Positions 15,994-24,145 of a stretch of 35,007 nucleotides of DNA are shown here, piece by piece. The position numbers and the translations under genes are program-made. The notes beneath the pieces were generated by a model that did not search any database, was not told where the DNA came from, and saw only the letters and a program-made list of their open reading frames with translations. Source of the stretch: Dehalococcoidia bacterium (GTDB taxonomy: Bacteria > Chloroflexota > Dehalococcoidia > Lucifugimonadales > Lucifugimonadaceae). The DNA is taken from the NCBI GenBank assembly GCA_028285005.1, contig JANQQP010000027.1, forward strand, positions 1-35,007. The letters run 5' to 3'. Each line of letters opens with the position of its first letter. Positions within the stretch are counted from its first letter, which is position 1.

Positions 15994-16788
15994 CTACACC
16001 ACAGGCGAAGACCCGCCGTCTGCGTTCAGCGAGGCACCGGTGATGTAGCTCGCCCGCTCTGAGCACAGGAACACGATCGCATCGCCTGCCTCTTTCGCCT
16101 CGCCAATCCGCCCCATCGGCACATTCGCTCCAACAGCCTTCCAGTGGTCGTCCAGCGTGTATGACGGATCCTTTGCGTTCATCGCCTCCCAGCGGGTTCG
16201 GTGCTGGCCGCTCTTCAACACACCCACGCAGACCGTGTTGACGCGGATGTTCTCAGGAGCGAATTCCTTCGACCACGCCTTGGTCAGCGAAATCCCGGCC
16301 GACCTCGAAAGCGACGTCGGCTGCGAGCCGCCTGCTGAAGCCTTTCCGCCCGGTGTAGTCGTGTTTACGACCGCTGCTGCGGACGACTTCCGCAGGTGTG
16401 GCAGCGCGTTCCGCATGCAGTACACAGCGCCGAACACCTTCAACTGCAGGTCCTCGGAAAGCTGGTCATTCGTCATGTCCTCCAGCTTCGAGGCCGAGGA
16501 AGTTCCTGCGTTATTCACAAGAATGTCGAGGCCGCCGAACTCGCTCACGGTACGGTCGATCGCCGACTTCACAGAACTCTCGTCGCGCACATCGGTGGCG
16601 ATGCCGATTACGTCCTGGCTGCCGCTCTCGGCCTTGATTTCGGCAACGGCTTCGTCCAGCTTCGACTGCGTGCGCGCCACTATCGCGACCTTCGCTCCCT
16701 CAGCCGCAAGTGTCGCCGCAGCGGCCTTGCCAATGCCGTCGCTACCGCCAGTGATGAACGCAACTTTTCCTGCGAGGCCGAGGTCCAT
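15994..16788 (-). CDS. SDR-family protein lacking the catalytic YxxxK
   Basis: This 264-residue protein has the short-chain dehydrogenase fold. The cofactor loop TGGSDGIG (13-20), an Asp in TDVRD (65-69), NNAG (92-95) and the C-terminal ITGASLNADGG are all typical. A longer frame reaches 16980, but ATG 16788 has AGAAGGA 8 nt upstream and places the Rossmann strand correctly. Aligning through the ISLTK helix, the catalytic Tyr is Thr158 and the catalytic Lys is Arg162 (TSLSR in place of YxASK). The usual Ser region reads VNTTT. It may bind NAD(P) without being a normal dehydrogenase, or use other residues. It is divergent from the aminotransferase. The substrate is unknown. Confidence 0.85.
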   Translation of the reverse strand: MDLGLAGKVAFITGGSDGIGKAAAATLAAEGAKVAIVARTQSKLDEAVAEIKAESGSQDVIGIATDVRDESSVKSAIDRTVSEFGGLDILVNNAGTSSASKLEDMTNDQLSEDLQLKVFGAVYCMRNALPHLRKSSAAAVVNTTTPGGKASAGGSQPTSLSRSAGISLTKAWSKEFAPENIRVNTVCVGVLKSGQHRTRWEAMNAKDPSYTLDDHWKAVGANVPMGRIGEAKEAGDAIVFLCSERASYITGASLNADGGSSPVV

Positions 16789-17080
16789 TTGAGATTTCCT
16801 TCTGGTTTTGAGTTCGATTCTGTGCGCTGCTTCGCGCCTCCGCCAGGCTGCCACCAGGCCGGGCGCGGCCGGATTATAGACCTCGCACAGACGTGAGCCG
16901 CTAGAAGTCGCCGAACGAGGCATCCGTCGACACCGACTGCCATGATGAAATGGGTGTAAACCCGTCGTGTATTTCCGCAAGTTGCGACGATAGAATCTAT
17001 CTTCTGTGACCGGCGCAGACTCGAATCGCTACGCACCGGCACGGCAACATCGCTTTCACCCTGCAAATCCCGAGCCGAAG
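16789..17080. promoter_or_regulatory. Divergent control region with a small palindrome
   Basis: This gap between the SDR and aminotransferase starts holds the palindrome GATAGA-A-TCTATC (16989-17001). It overlaps TAGAAT (16991-16996), a five-of-six match to a -10 hexamer for the aminotransferase, without a clear -35. The arrangement could be an operator over a promoter, but the short half-sites can arise by chance. Confidence 0.3.
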
Positions 17081-18301
17081 ATGACACCTGACAACCCCGG
17101 TCAAAATGGCCCGCGCTTCAAGCCCTTGACCGTCCCTCGACGCACCGTCATGGGACCCGGCCCAAGCTCTGCGAACCCCTCTGTACTGCGCGCCATGTCG
17201 CTGCCCGTGATCGGCTACCTGGACCCGGCCTACTTCAATGTGCTCACCGAAGTTGAGTCGATGCTCAAAGAGGTGTTCAAGACTGAGCAACGCGCGTTCG
17301 CGGTCGCAGGCGCCGGCTCGGCCGGCATGGAGGCAGGGCTGCAAAGCCTCCTGGAGCGCGGCGACAAGGTGATCATCTGCTCATACGGCTACTTCTGCGA
17401 ACGACAGGTGCTCATGTGCGAGCGACTCGGCGTCGAGGTCATCGAGCTGAAGTCTGAATGGGGCAAGGCTTTCAAACCAGAACAACTCGCAGACGCATTG
17501 AAGCAGCATCCCGACACGCGGCTCGTCGTCAGCATCCACGCAGAGACCTCGGCCGGCACGCTCCATCCCATTAAGGAGATGTCTGACCTCGCTCACGACG
17601 CGGGCGCGCTCTTCATGACCGACACCGTCACATCGCTCGCAGGCTGCGAGGTCGATTTCGATGGCTGGGACCTGGACTTCGCATACTCTGGCAGCCAGAA
17701 GTGCCTGGCCGCGCCGCCCGGGATCAGCCCGGTCGCCATCTCACATCGGGCGCTCGATCACATCCGCGCTCGCAAGACCCTGCCATCAAGCTGGTATCTC
17801 GACCTCACGCTGATCGCCGACTACTGGGGACCGGAGCACAAACATCACCACACTAACCCGGTGAACATGGTCTATGGCCTCCGAGAAGCGCTGGCGCTCA
17901 CCCTGAACGAGGGCTTGGAGACGCGCTGGCTCAGGCATGAGCGCGTGGCCGCATCTTTACGCGACGGCCTTGCGGCGCTGGGATTGGAATCGCCGGTGGA
18001 GCAGTCGGCCCGCCTCAACCAGCTGACAGTCGTCTCGCTGCCGAAGGGCGTCGACGATGTGAGGCTTCGCACTCAGCTGTTCGATCAGTACGGCATCGAG
18101 GTCGGACGAGGGCTGGGCCAGTTTGCAGGCAAGGTGATCCGCATCGGCCTCATGGGCGAGTCATGCGTTCCTGCCAACGTCTTCAACCTGCTCAACGCGC
18201 TGGAGCACCTACTACCCGAGCACGGCTACGAAACAGGCAAAGGCGCAGGTACAGGAGCCGCAGCAGCGAGGCTTGCGAAGGAGCCGGCACCGCTGTACTA
18301 G
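17081..18301 (+). CDS. Class V aminotransferase (alanine-glyoxylate/serine-pyruvate type)
   Basis: This 406-residue PLP enzyme has the family start MGPGPSSANP, the cofactor-stacking region AGAGSAGMEAGL, the PLP-pyridine Asp in MTDTVTS (D181) and the Schiff-base Lys in SGSQKCLAAPPG (K207). The C-terminal GRGLGQFAGKVIRIGLMG block matches alanine-glyoxylate, serine-glyoxylate and serine-pyruvate aminotransferases. It moves an amino group between small amino acids and glyoxylate or pyruvate. ATG 17081 is preferred, although a GTG at 17006 in the same frame would add 25 residues and neither has a good ribosome site. The last ~25 residues are Gly/Ala-rich and unlikely to be part of the fold. The glyoxylate link to one-carbon metabolism is only suggestive. 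Confidence 0.88.
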   Translation: MTPDNPGQNGPRFKPLTVPRRTVMGPGPSSANPSVLRAMSLPVIGYLDPAYFNVLTEVESMLKEVFKTEQRAFAVAGAGSAGMEAGLQSLLERGDKVIICSYGYFCERQVLMCERLGVEVIELKSEWGKAFKPEQLADALKQHPDTRLVVSIHAETSAGTLHPIKEMSDLAHDAGALFMTDTVTSLAGCEVDFDGWDLDFAYSGSQKCLAAPPGISPVAISHRALDHIRARKTLPSSWYLDLTLIADYWGPEHKHHHTNPVNMVYGLREALALTLNEGLETRWLRHERVAASLRDGLAALGLESPVEQSARLNQLTVVSLPKGVDDVRLRTQLFDQYGIEVGRGLGQFAGKVIRIGLMGESCVPANVFNLLNALEHLLPEHGYETGKGAGTGAAAARLAKEPAPLY

Positions 18302-18466
18302 GCGGAGAAGTGCCGGGCGGCCGTGATTCTCCCTCCCTATTAGGGAGGGAGTTAGAGGGTGGGTTGACTACCTGTCATTCTGAACTTGATTCAGAATCTC
18401 TCGCTGTCGCGGCACCTACGGTCAGATCCCTCCGCTACGGTCGGGATGACACGTCGACGGGTCGGC
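18302..18466. repeat. Repeat pair after the aminotransferase
   Basis: A G-rich hairpin repeat (18329-18365, potential quadruplex tracts 18343-18363) is followed by a three-way-junction element (18373-18451) with near-model ends TGTCATTC and GGGATGACA. The unknown minus-strand gene ends 15 bp later, so the repeats fill a convergent gene junction. Confidence 0.8.
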
Positions 18467-18958
18467 CTACTCCACGGCCTCCAGCCTCTGCTGCAACCGA
18501 TCAATCTCAGCCAGCGCATTCTCGAGCCGCAGATAGACCTCTTCGATCGACTCCCGAGGTCCGAGCGGCACCACAGGTCCCATCACACCGTCACACTCCA
18601 GCACCCAACCGCCAATCCAGAAGCTCGCAAGCGCATCATCGGCCGGACGCAGAACGTTCCAGTACCTGCAGCCTGAAAGATCGTCGCCACTAGCCGGCCC
18701 CGCAGCCTGTGAGAACAGGACCGGCGCTTCGTCAGAGATCACATGGGAAGGCGAGCGTGGCCTCTGCCAGACTGAAGGTTCGGAATACTCAATCCGCTCC
18801 ACAGCCTCCGAGCCAGACTCAGCGACCACATCGTTTGCAGCGCGGCCCTCCACTTCGGCCACGCCGCCACCGCCGCTCTGCATTCCGAACAGCACCAGAG
18901 CCGCTGCGGAGGCCAGCAACGCCACGGAGATGGCTATTTCGGATGGCTTCAGCACCAC
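18467..18958 (-). CDS. Membrane-anchored protein with C-terminal coiled coil (unknown)
   Basis: I do not recognise this 163-residue protein. An N-terminal hydrophobic helix (residues ~7-26, AISVALLASAAALVLFG) would anchor it. A Gly-rich, acidic, low-complexity stretch follows (~28-90), then a short segment with two cysteines (SGCRYWNVL and VLECDG) and a C-terminal heptad-like region (ESIEEVYLRLENALAEIDRL). The start is GTG 18958 with a weak ribosome site. It converges with the aminotransferase and is divergent from the acetyltransferase. Codon use looks normal, so I treat it as real, with moderate confidence. Confidence 0.6.
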   Translation of the reverse strand: MVLKPSEIAISVALLASAAALVLFGMQSGGGGVAEVEGRAANDVVAESGSEAVERIEYSEPSVWQRPRSPSHVISDEAPVLFSQAAGPASGDDLSGCRYWNVLRPADDALASFWIGGWVLECDGVMGPVVPLGPRESIEEVYLRLENALAEIDRLQQRLEAVE

Positions 18959-19253
18959 GTCACACCAGCCTGACCGGCGCGTATTCGATACGCACCGTCA
19001 CGTGGACCCAACCCCAGCCCTTCGGTTACTGAATCGTGCGCCAAGCGTCGGGTGTACGCCAGAGTGCTAGACGCCGCAGCGAAGCCTCCGTACACGGGAT
19101 ATCGTCTGGGAGCCTGCCTCCGAACCAGCCGGTGAAACTACGGGCCGCGGCCCGGCGGGAGCCTCTCGAAATAGCAAGAACTGAGCACATTCACCGCACG
19201 GGCGCAAACTGGTCACATGTACGATTACCGGCGCACAGATTCCAGGCATCACC
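18959..19253. other. Divergent gap, no feature recognised
   Basis: This 295 bp between the membrane-anchored unknown (minus) and the acetyltransferase (plus) has no convincing gene, repeat or near-consensus promoter. Short frames exist but have arginine-rich, low-information translations. Confidence 0.4.
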
Positions 19254-20588
19254 ATGACCTCTGAACCCGGCTGGAAAACCGAACTCGAAGATGGACTCGT
19301 CATGCGCGGCGCAACCCGCGACGATGCCATGCGTCTTGCCGACTTCAACACCGAGATGCACACGGATGACGACGAGCCGCGGGAGTGGATGTGGAACTGG
19401 ACCAACGACCTGGTAACGAAGCCGCATCCCACAATGAAGCTCGACGACATCATCCTCGTCGAGGACACGAGTAACGGCCAGGTCGTCTCTTCTTGCATCT
19501 ATTTCGAACAGACATGGTCTTACTGCGGCATTCCTGTGCCGTTCGGACGGCCTGAGCTGGTCTCCACGCATCCCGACTACCGCAACCGCGGCCTCATCCG
19601 CCGGCAGTTCGAACAGATGCACCGTTGGGGCGATGAGCGCGGGCACCTCGTGCTCGGCATCACCGGCATCCCCTTCTACTACCGGCAGTTCGGATACGAG
19701 ATGGCGCTGCCGATGGGCCCGCAGCGAGATGGCTCGGTGGCCCACCTGCCGAAACCCAAGAAAGACGAGAAGCTGCCGGTCTCAATTCGACCGGCCGAGC
19801 GCTCCGACGCGCCGTTCATCACTAATCTGAAAAATGACTCGCTTGACCGGTCACTGTTTGCCCCGCTCGTAACACCGGACGAAGTCGAGTACCAGATCTT
19901 TGATCGACACCCGAAGAGCGTGATATCGAGAAAGGCGCTGATCATCGAGGACGAATCGGCGCAGGCCGTCGGCTTCGCGGTCTACTCACCAGCGGTCGAG
20001 ATGCAGGGTGCTGAGCTGTCATCGCTCGAGTTCAACGAGATGTGGATGTTCAGGGAGTACACAGAGCCGTTCCTGAAGTTGCTGCGAGATGTGCTGCTAG
20101 CGGTTCCGGCCGAGGGTGACAAGTCGGTGCGTGTGATCTCCGCAAGGCTGGCGGACGGACACCCTGCGCAGTCGTTTCTTGGGAGCCAGTTCCCGTCTGG
20201 CAAGAGCAACTACGCCTGGTACATGCGGACGCCGGACCTCCCGAAGCTGCTCAAGCTGGTTGCGCCGAAGTTGGAAGAGCGGCTGGCCGGCACCGTGTTC
20301 GGAGGGCTGAGCGGCGAGAAGGTCCTGAGCTTCTACCGCAGCGGCGTGGCATTCACGTTCGAAGACGGCAACATTACCGATGTCAAAGAGACGAAGTTCC
20401 CGGTCAGGCACAAGGCTGTGGCTAGCCTGCCAGACCTCTCGTTCCTGCAGTTGCTGTTCGGCCGCACCAACATGTCCGGGCTACGGGAGGTACTGGTAGA
20501 TGCGCACGCCACGTCCTCCGGGAACGAGTTGCTACTGGATACGCTCTTCCCGAAGATGCCGTCTGACACTCGCTTCGCCATGAGCTAG
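19254..20588 (+). CDS. Eis-like GNAT-family N-acetyltransferase
   Basis: This 444-residue protein carries an N-terminal GNAT domain with the acetyl-CoA motif region ELVSTHPDYRNRGLIRRQFEQ (PDYRNRGLIR being the pyrophosphate loop) and a VLGITGIPFYYRQFGYEMAL block characteristic of the Acetyltransf_9/Eis group. A second GNAT-like region with little motif conservation follows (~180-340), then a C-terminal sterol-carrier-like portion (~345-444). Eis-type enzymes acetylate amines, including aminoglycosides in mycobacteria, but the substrate here cannot be inferred. ATG 19254 gives a full-length family member. The gene is isolated, with PadR following 103 bp downstream. Confidence 0.82.
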   Translation: MTSEPGWKTELEDGLVMRGATRDDAMRLADFNTEMHTDDDEPREWMWNWTNDLVTKPHPTMKLDDIILVEDTSNGQVVSSCIYFEQTWSYCGIPVPFGRPELVSTHPDYRNRGLIRRQFEQMHRWGDERGHLVLGITGIPFYYRQFGYEMALPMGPQRDGSVAHLPKPKKDEKLPVSIRPAERSDAPFITNLKNDSLDRSLFAPLVTPDEVEYQIFDRHPKSVISRKALIIEDESAQAVGFAVYSPAVEMQGAELSSLEFNEMWMFREYTEPFLKLLRDVLLAVPAEGDKSVRVISARLADGHPAQSFLGSQFPSGKSNYAWYMRTPDLPKLLKLVAPKLEERLAGTVFGGLSGEKVLSFYRSGVAFTFEDGNITDVKETKFPVRHKAVASLPDLSFLQLLFGRTNMSGLREVLVDAHATSSGNELLLDTLFPKMPSDTRFAMS

Positions 20589-20672
20589 AGCGAGACTGCT
20601 TCCAGAAACCCCGTCTCAGTTCGTGCCGATCTCTTCGCGCAGAACACCAGTCGCCGCACATACCAGAACATG

Positions 20673-20708
20673 ATACCTTGTACATCTATGCATGATAGAT
20701 CAAGGTAT
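20673..20708. promoter_or_regulatory. Palindromic operator over the padR start
   Basis: ATACCTTG (20673-20680) and CAAGGTAT (20701-20708) form an outer inverted repeat. ATCTAT (20684-20689) and ATAGAT (20695-20700) form an inner one around GCATG. The left half has a 3 nt insertion (TAC) between the two arms. The site covers ATG 20692 and reaches the first bases of ATG 20707, the two candidate padR starts, so a bound repressor would block transcription or initiation. Autoregulation is typical for PadR proteins. Confidence 0.65.
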
Positions 20709-21078
20709 GGTGCGCACGGTGCAGATCGATAAGGACCTCGTCGCAGCCTCGGCGACCCCGCTCGTCCTGGCAATTCTCGTCGAAGGCGAGAACTACGGCT
20801 ACGCCATCTTGAAGCGCGTCCGGGAGCTGTCGAACGGCAAGCTCGACTGGACGGACGGCATGCTCTACCCGCTGCTCCACCGCTTGCTCAGGCTCGGCTA
20901 TGTCACCACTGAATGGCGGACGCCGCCCGAAGGCCGCAGGCGCAAGTACTACGCCATCACCGATTCAGGACGCGCCGCCCTGAAAGAGCATCACAGGCAG
21001 TGGGTTACCGTGACCGACGCTCTGAGCGAGGTATGGCGTGACTCAGACTTCTCAGATTTCGCACTGGGCAACGCCTGA
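20692..21078 (+). CDS. PadR-family transcriptional regulator
   Basis: This protein of up to 128 residues has a winged-helix fold with PadR hallmarks: TPLVLAILVEGENYGYAILKRV, the recognition helix and wing LYPLLHRLLRLGYV and GRRRKYYAITDSGRAAL. ATG 20692 and ATG 20707 are both possible; the second fits the usual family start better, and neither has a clean ribosome site. It lies immediately upstream of a membrane protein whose ATG shares one base with its stop codon (TGATG). This is a common PadR-plus-membrane-protein pair in which the regulator controls the pair. The ligand is unknown. Confidence 0.9.
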   Translation: MIDQGMVRTVQIDKDLVAASATPLVLAILVEGENYGYAILKRVRELSNGKLDWTDGMLYPLLHRLLRLGYVTTEWRTPPEGRRRKYYAITDSGRAALKEHHRQWVTVTDALSEVWRDSDFSDFALGNA

Positions 21079-22448
21079 TGCGTAGCCTCGAAGCACAGAT
21101 TGCAGAGTGGCGATCATTCCTTACGCAGAACCCGGCGGTCGATGGGCATGAAGTTGACGAGCTTGAGAATCACCTGCGCTCTCAGATCACCGACCTCGCA
21201 ACGACCGGCCTCTCGGACGACGAAGCGTTTCTGGTAGCCGTTAAGCGGATGGGCTCGCTAGACGACCTGGCCGACGCGTATGCACAGGAGTACAGCGGAC
21301 GGCTCTGGAAGCAGATCGTCGGCTCGACGCGAGACAGGACGACAGACGCGACCGACGGCCGGTTGATCGCTGTGACATTCGCCGTCGCATCCGCAATTGC
21401 CGTGGCGCTGACGCTGCTTGTCGGCGGCTACCCGGACTACGAGGCCTCGTGGCTGGTTCGAAACGCTGGCCTGCTGGTGCTCCCCTTCCTATCCGGATAC
21501 TTCGCCGTCAGGCAGCAGCTGTCCGCACAGCAGATGCTGGTCTCTGCCATCCCGTTCGTCGTCGCGGCCGTGCTGATCAATCTCTATCCGTATGCCGACA
21601 ACACATCTGAAGACTTCCCGTACGGCGAAGGATCTGCGACCGAGCTGCTGGTGGCGCTCCATCTGCCGGTTGTGCTCTGGATCGCTTGCGCCTATCCATA
21701 CCTGGGCGGCGACCTGAAGTCCCGCGAAAGGCTGATGGACTTTGTCCGCTTCACCGGCGAGTGGTTCATCTACTACGTCCTGCTCGCGCTCGGCGGCGGA
21801 GTGCTGCTTGGCCTGACCGCGGCGATCCTGGAGCCGGCAGGTGTAGATGTCGAAAGCATCATCGAGTGGGTTCTGCCCGCGGCAGCTGCAGGCGGCGTAA
21901 TCGTGGCGGCGTGGCTTGTGGAGTCGAAGCAGGCGGTCATCGAGAACATGGCCCCGGTGCTCACGATGGTCTTCACGCCTCTGTTCGCAGTGATGCTGAT
22001 CGTATCCGCAATCGTCTACGCTGTAACCGGGATTGGCGCAGCGTTCGACCGTGAACTGCTCGGTGTCTTCGACGCCCTGCTGATCGTGGTTCTCGGACTC
22101 GTGTTGTACTCGATTTCGGCCCGGGAACCTTCGGCGCCACCGACATTGATGGACCGCGTGCAGATGGCAGCTGTGGCGGCGGCGTTGATACTCGATGCGA
22201 TGGTGCTCGGAGCGATGATCGTGCGCATCGGCGACCTCGGCTTCACACCGAACCGGCTGGCTGCGCTCGGCCTCAACATCATGCTCTTCGTGAACCTGAG
22301 TGGTACCGCCTGGTACTCAGTCCGCCTGCTAACCGGCCGCGACACTTTCCACAGGCTGGAAGGCTGGCAGATCAGCTACCTCCCCGTCTTCGCAGCCTGG
22401 GCCGCTGCCGTAGTGATCATCCTGCCGCCGCTGTTCAGCTTCGAGTGA
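21078..22448 (+). CDS. Multi-pass membrane protein with permease-prefix domain
   Basis: This 456-residue protein begins with a ~75-residue soluble helical region (EIDEL-type VDELENHLRSQI, LSDDEAFLVAVKRMGSLDDLADAY). This resembles the permease prefix domain that accompanies PadR regulators in many bacteria. About ten hydrophobic segments follow between residues ~95 and 452. No ATPase or catalytic motif is visible, so the transported substrate or membrane role is unknown. The start codon overlaps the padR stop by one base, indicating translational coupling and shared control by the palindrome upstream of padR. Confidence 0.8.
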   Translation: MRSLEAQIAEWRSFLTQNPAVDGHEVDELENHLRSQITDLATTGLSDDEAFLVAVKRMGSLDDLADAYAQEYSGRLWKQIVGSTRDRTTDATDGRLIAVTFAVASAIAVALTLLVGGYPDYEASWLVRNAGLLVLPFLSGYFAVRQQLSAQQMLVSAIPFVVAAVLINLYPYADNTSEDFPYGEGSATELLVALHLPVVLWIACAYPYLGGDLKSRERLMDFVRFTGEWFIYYVLLALGGGVLLGLTAAILEPAGVDVESIIEWVLPAAAAGGVIVAAWLVESKQAVIENMAPVLTMVFTPLFAVMLIVSAIVYAVTGIGAAFDRELLGVFDALLIVVLGLVLYSISAREPSAPPTLMDRVQMAAVAAALILDAMVLGAMIVRIGDLGFTPNRLAALGLNIMLFVNLSGTAWYSVRLLTGRDTFHRLEGWQISYLPVFAAWAAAVVIILPPLFSFE

Positions 22449-22740
22449 TTGCTTAGCCACTCCTCGAGAAGTTCAGGGTGCCAGTTCTTTCTCCCTCCCT
22501 GGCAGGGAGGGAGAAAGAGGGTGGGTTGTCGTCGACGTAAGCGGCTGCCAGTCAGAAGGATGACCCTCACCCTAACCCTCTCCCAAGCTGGGAGAGGGGA
22601 TTGTCCTTCGACAAGCTCAAGGTGGCTGCACTCTGTCATTCTGAACTCGATTCAGAATCTCTCGTTCGACCATGGATCAACGGTCAGATCCCTCCGCTAC
22701 GGTCGGGATGACAGATTGAAGGGTCGAAGGGAGTCGCCTC
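22449..22740. repeat. Repeat cluster between membrane protein and enolase-superfamily gene
   Basis: In order: a degenerate CTTCGACAGG-family copy (~22461-22482); the G-rich hairpin (22491-22528, tracts 22505-22525); a CCCTCTCCCA/TGGGAGAGGG hairpin within 22560-22602; a second CTTCGACAGG-family copy in the same orientation (~22605-22626); and a three-way-junction element (22634-22713). It fills a convergent junction and contains no gene. Confidence 0.78.
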
Positions 22741-23970
22741 CTACTCCTTCCTCTGCACCCTGCGCTCGCCGGGTTTTCCGACAACCCCGAACATAGGCGA
22801 CTTGATGCCCCAGTGGTAACCGCCCGGCTCGTCTGAGCTCTCAACCGTCACATCCGGCCTGTCGAAAACGTCATCCCTCAGCGCCGTGCCGAGCCCTGGT
22901 CCAACTGGCGCAAGCAGTTCGCCATCCACCACTTCGATGTTGCGATCGACGATGTTCGAGTACCAGCCGGTCTCGCCGTAGAACGCCCGGCAGGTCTCCA
23001 TCAACCAGGCATTTGGCGCATTCATGGCTACGTGCGCGCAGGCGAAGATATTCACTGGTCCCGTCATGTCGTGCGGGGCGACCGGGCGCTGCTCGGCCTC
23101 GGCCATCGTCGCAATCTTCTTCGTCTCCGTGATTCCGCCCGTCCAGATCAGGTCTGGCATTACGACCTCGGCAGCGCCTGCCCGCAGGTACTCACGGAAC
23201 TGGTACTTCGAGATCAGCCGCTCGGACACGCACACCGGAGCCACGATCTCGTTCGCCAGCACGATGTGGTTCTGCACGTGTGTTGGCTGCATCAGCTCCT
23301 CCTGCCACAACATGCCGAACTGGTCCATCGCCCGCCCGATCTTGATGGCGTTGTTGATGTTCCAGCGGCCGTGACCATCGTTCGCCACATCAAGCTGATT
23401 ACCGACGGCGTTCCTGATCGCCTCGATCGGCTCAATCATCAGGTCGAGGTCTTCGGCAGTGAGGTTCACGCCCTGGGTTGCGTCCGCGAAATGGTCGGTG
23501 AAGGCCCATTTCATCGCTGTGATGCCGTCGTCTACAAGGCTTTTCGCCAGGGTGCCGGCGTCGAGAATCGCCAGCTCGGTGTCTTTGTTCGGGCCCCACT
23601 GTCCGGTGGTGTTGTAGGTGCGGATGCGGTCCCTGCACGCCCCGCCCAGCAGGTTGTATATCGGCTGCTGCGCCACCTGTCCTGCGATATCCCACAGTGC
23701 GATATCGATCGCCGAAAGGGCTCTCGACTCAGCGCCCGCGTAGCCGAAGGCATTCGACATGTCCCACATGTCTCGCCAGTGCTGCTCAATCGCCAGCGGG
23801 TCCTTCCCGATGAGAATTGGCGAGAAGACCTGGTGCACGATCCCAGCCACGGCACGCGGTCCGAACCACGTCTCGCCCAGCCCGGTGAACCCGGCGTCGG
23901 TATGCACGCGCACCCATGTCGCCTCCGGATGCTCTGCAATATGAATCGTCTCAAGCCTGGTGATCTTCAT
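22741..23970 (-). CDS. Enolase-superfamily dehydratase (mandelate racemase/galactonate dehydratase-like)
   Basis: This 409-residue protein has the capping domain (~1-125) and the modified TIM barrel of mandelate-racemase-group enzymes. These remove the alpha proton of a sugar acid or related carboxylate with Mg2+. Visible sites are MKWAF on strand 2, the metal ligands in NDGHGRW, WQEEL and SERL, and a His-Asp catalytic pair in APHDMTGP. DGHGR, GGITETKKIA and PHDMTGP resemble D-galactonate and related acid-sugar dehydratases rather than muconate cycloisomerase. ATG 23970 is chosen over an upstream frame extension because it begins MKITRLE, the usual family start. It is divergent from the ABC exporter. 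The exact substrate is unresolved. Confidence 0.88.
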   Translation of the reverse strand: MKITRLETIHIAEHPEATWVRVHTDAGFTGLGETWFGPRAVAGIVHQVFSPILIGKDPLAIEQHWRDMWDMSNAFGYAGAESRALSAIDIALWDIAGQVAQQPIYNLLGGACRDRIRTYNTTGQWGPNKDTELAILDAGTLAKSLVDDGITAMKWAFTDHFADATQGVNLTAEDLDLMIEPIEAIRNAVGNQLDVANDGHGRWNINNAIKIGRAMDQFGMLWQEELMQPTHVQNHIVLANEIVAPVCVSERLISKYQFREYLRAGAAEVVMPDLIWTGGITETKKIATMAEAEQRPVAPHDMTGPVNIFACAHVAMNAPNAWLMETCRAFYGETGWYSNIVDRNIEVVDGELLAPVGPGLGTALRDDVFDRPDVTVESSDEPGGYHWGIKSPMFGVVGKPGERRVQRKE

Positions 23971-24145
23971 TCTTTCTCTCTTGTTGCACAGTGGTGAGGC
24001 CTGCTTATCCATGCCCCGGCGGCATGCTACACCCGGGACCGGCCTGCACATCAGGCAATCATCACATCAACCTGCACGAATGTCCGGGCAAAGCACTATC
24101 ATCCGTGCCACCGTTGCCAGCGCCCATCAGACCGGAGGGAGAGAG
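23971..24145. promoter_or_regulatory. Divergent control region for dehydratase and ABC exporter
   Basis: This 175 bp gap must hold promoters in both directions. On the plus strand TTGCAC followed after 16 nt by TATCCA (about 23982-24009) is a weak candidate for the exporter. A CCCCGGCGGC-rich segment near 24013 lies just downstream. Nothing near consensus was seen for the minus-strand gene. Confidence 0.25.
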
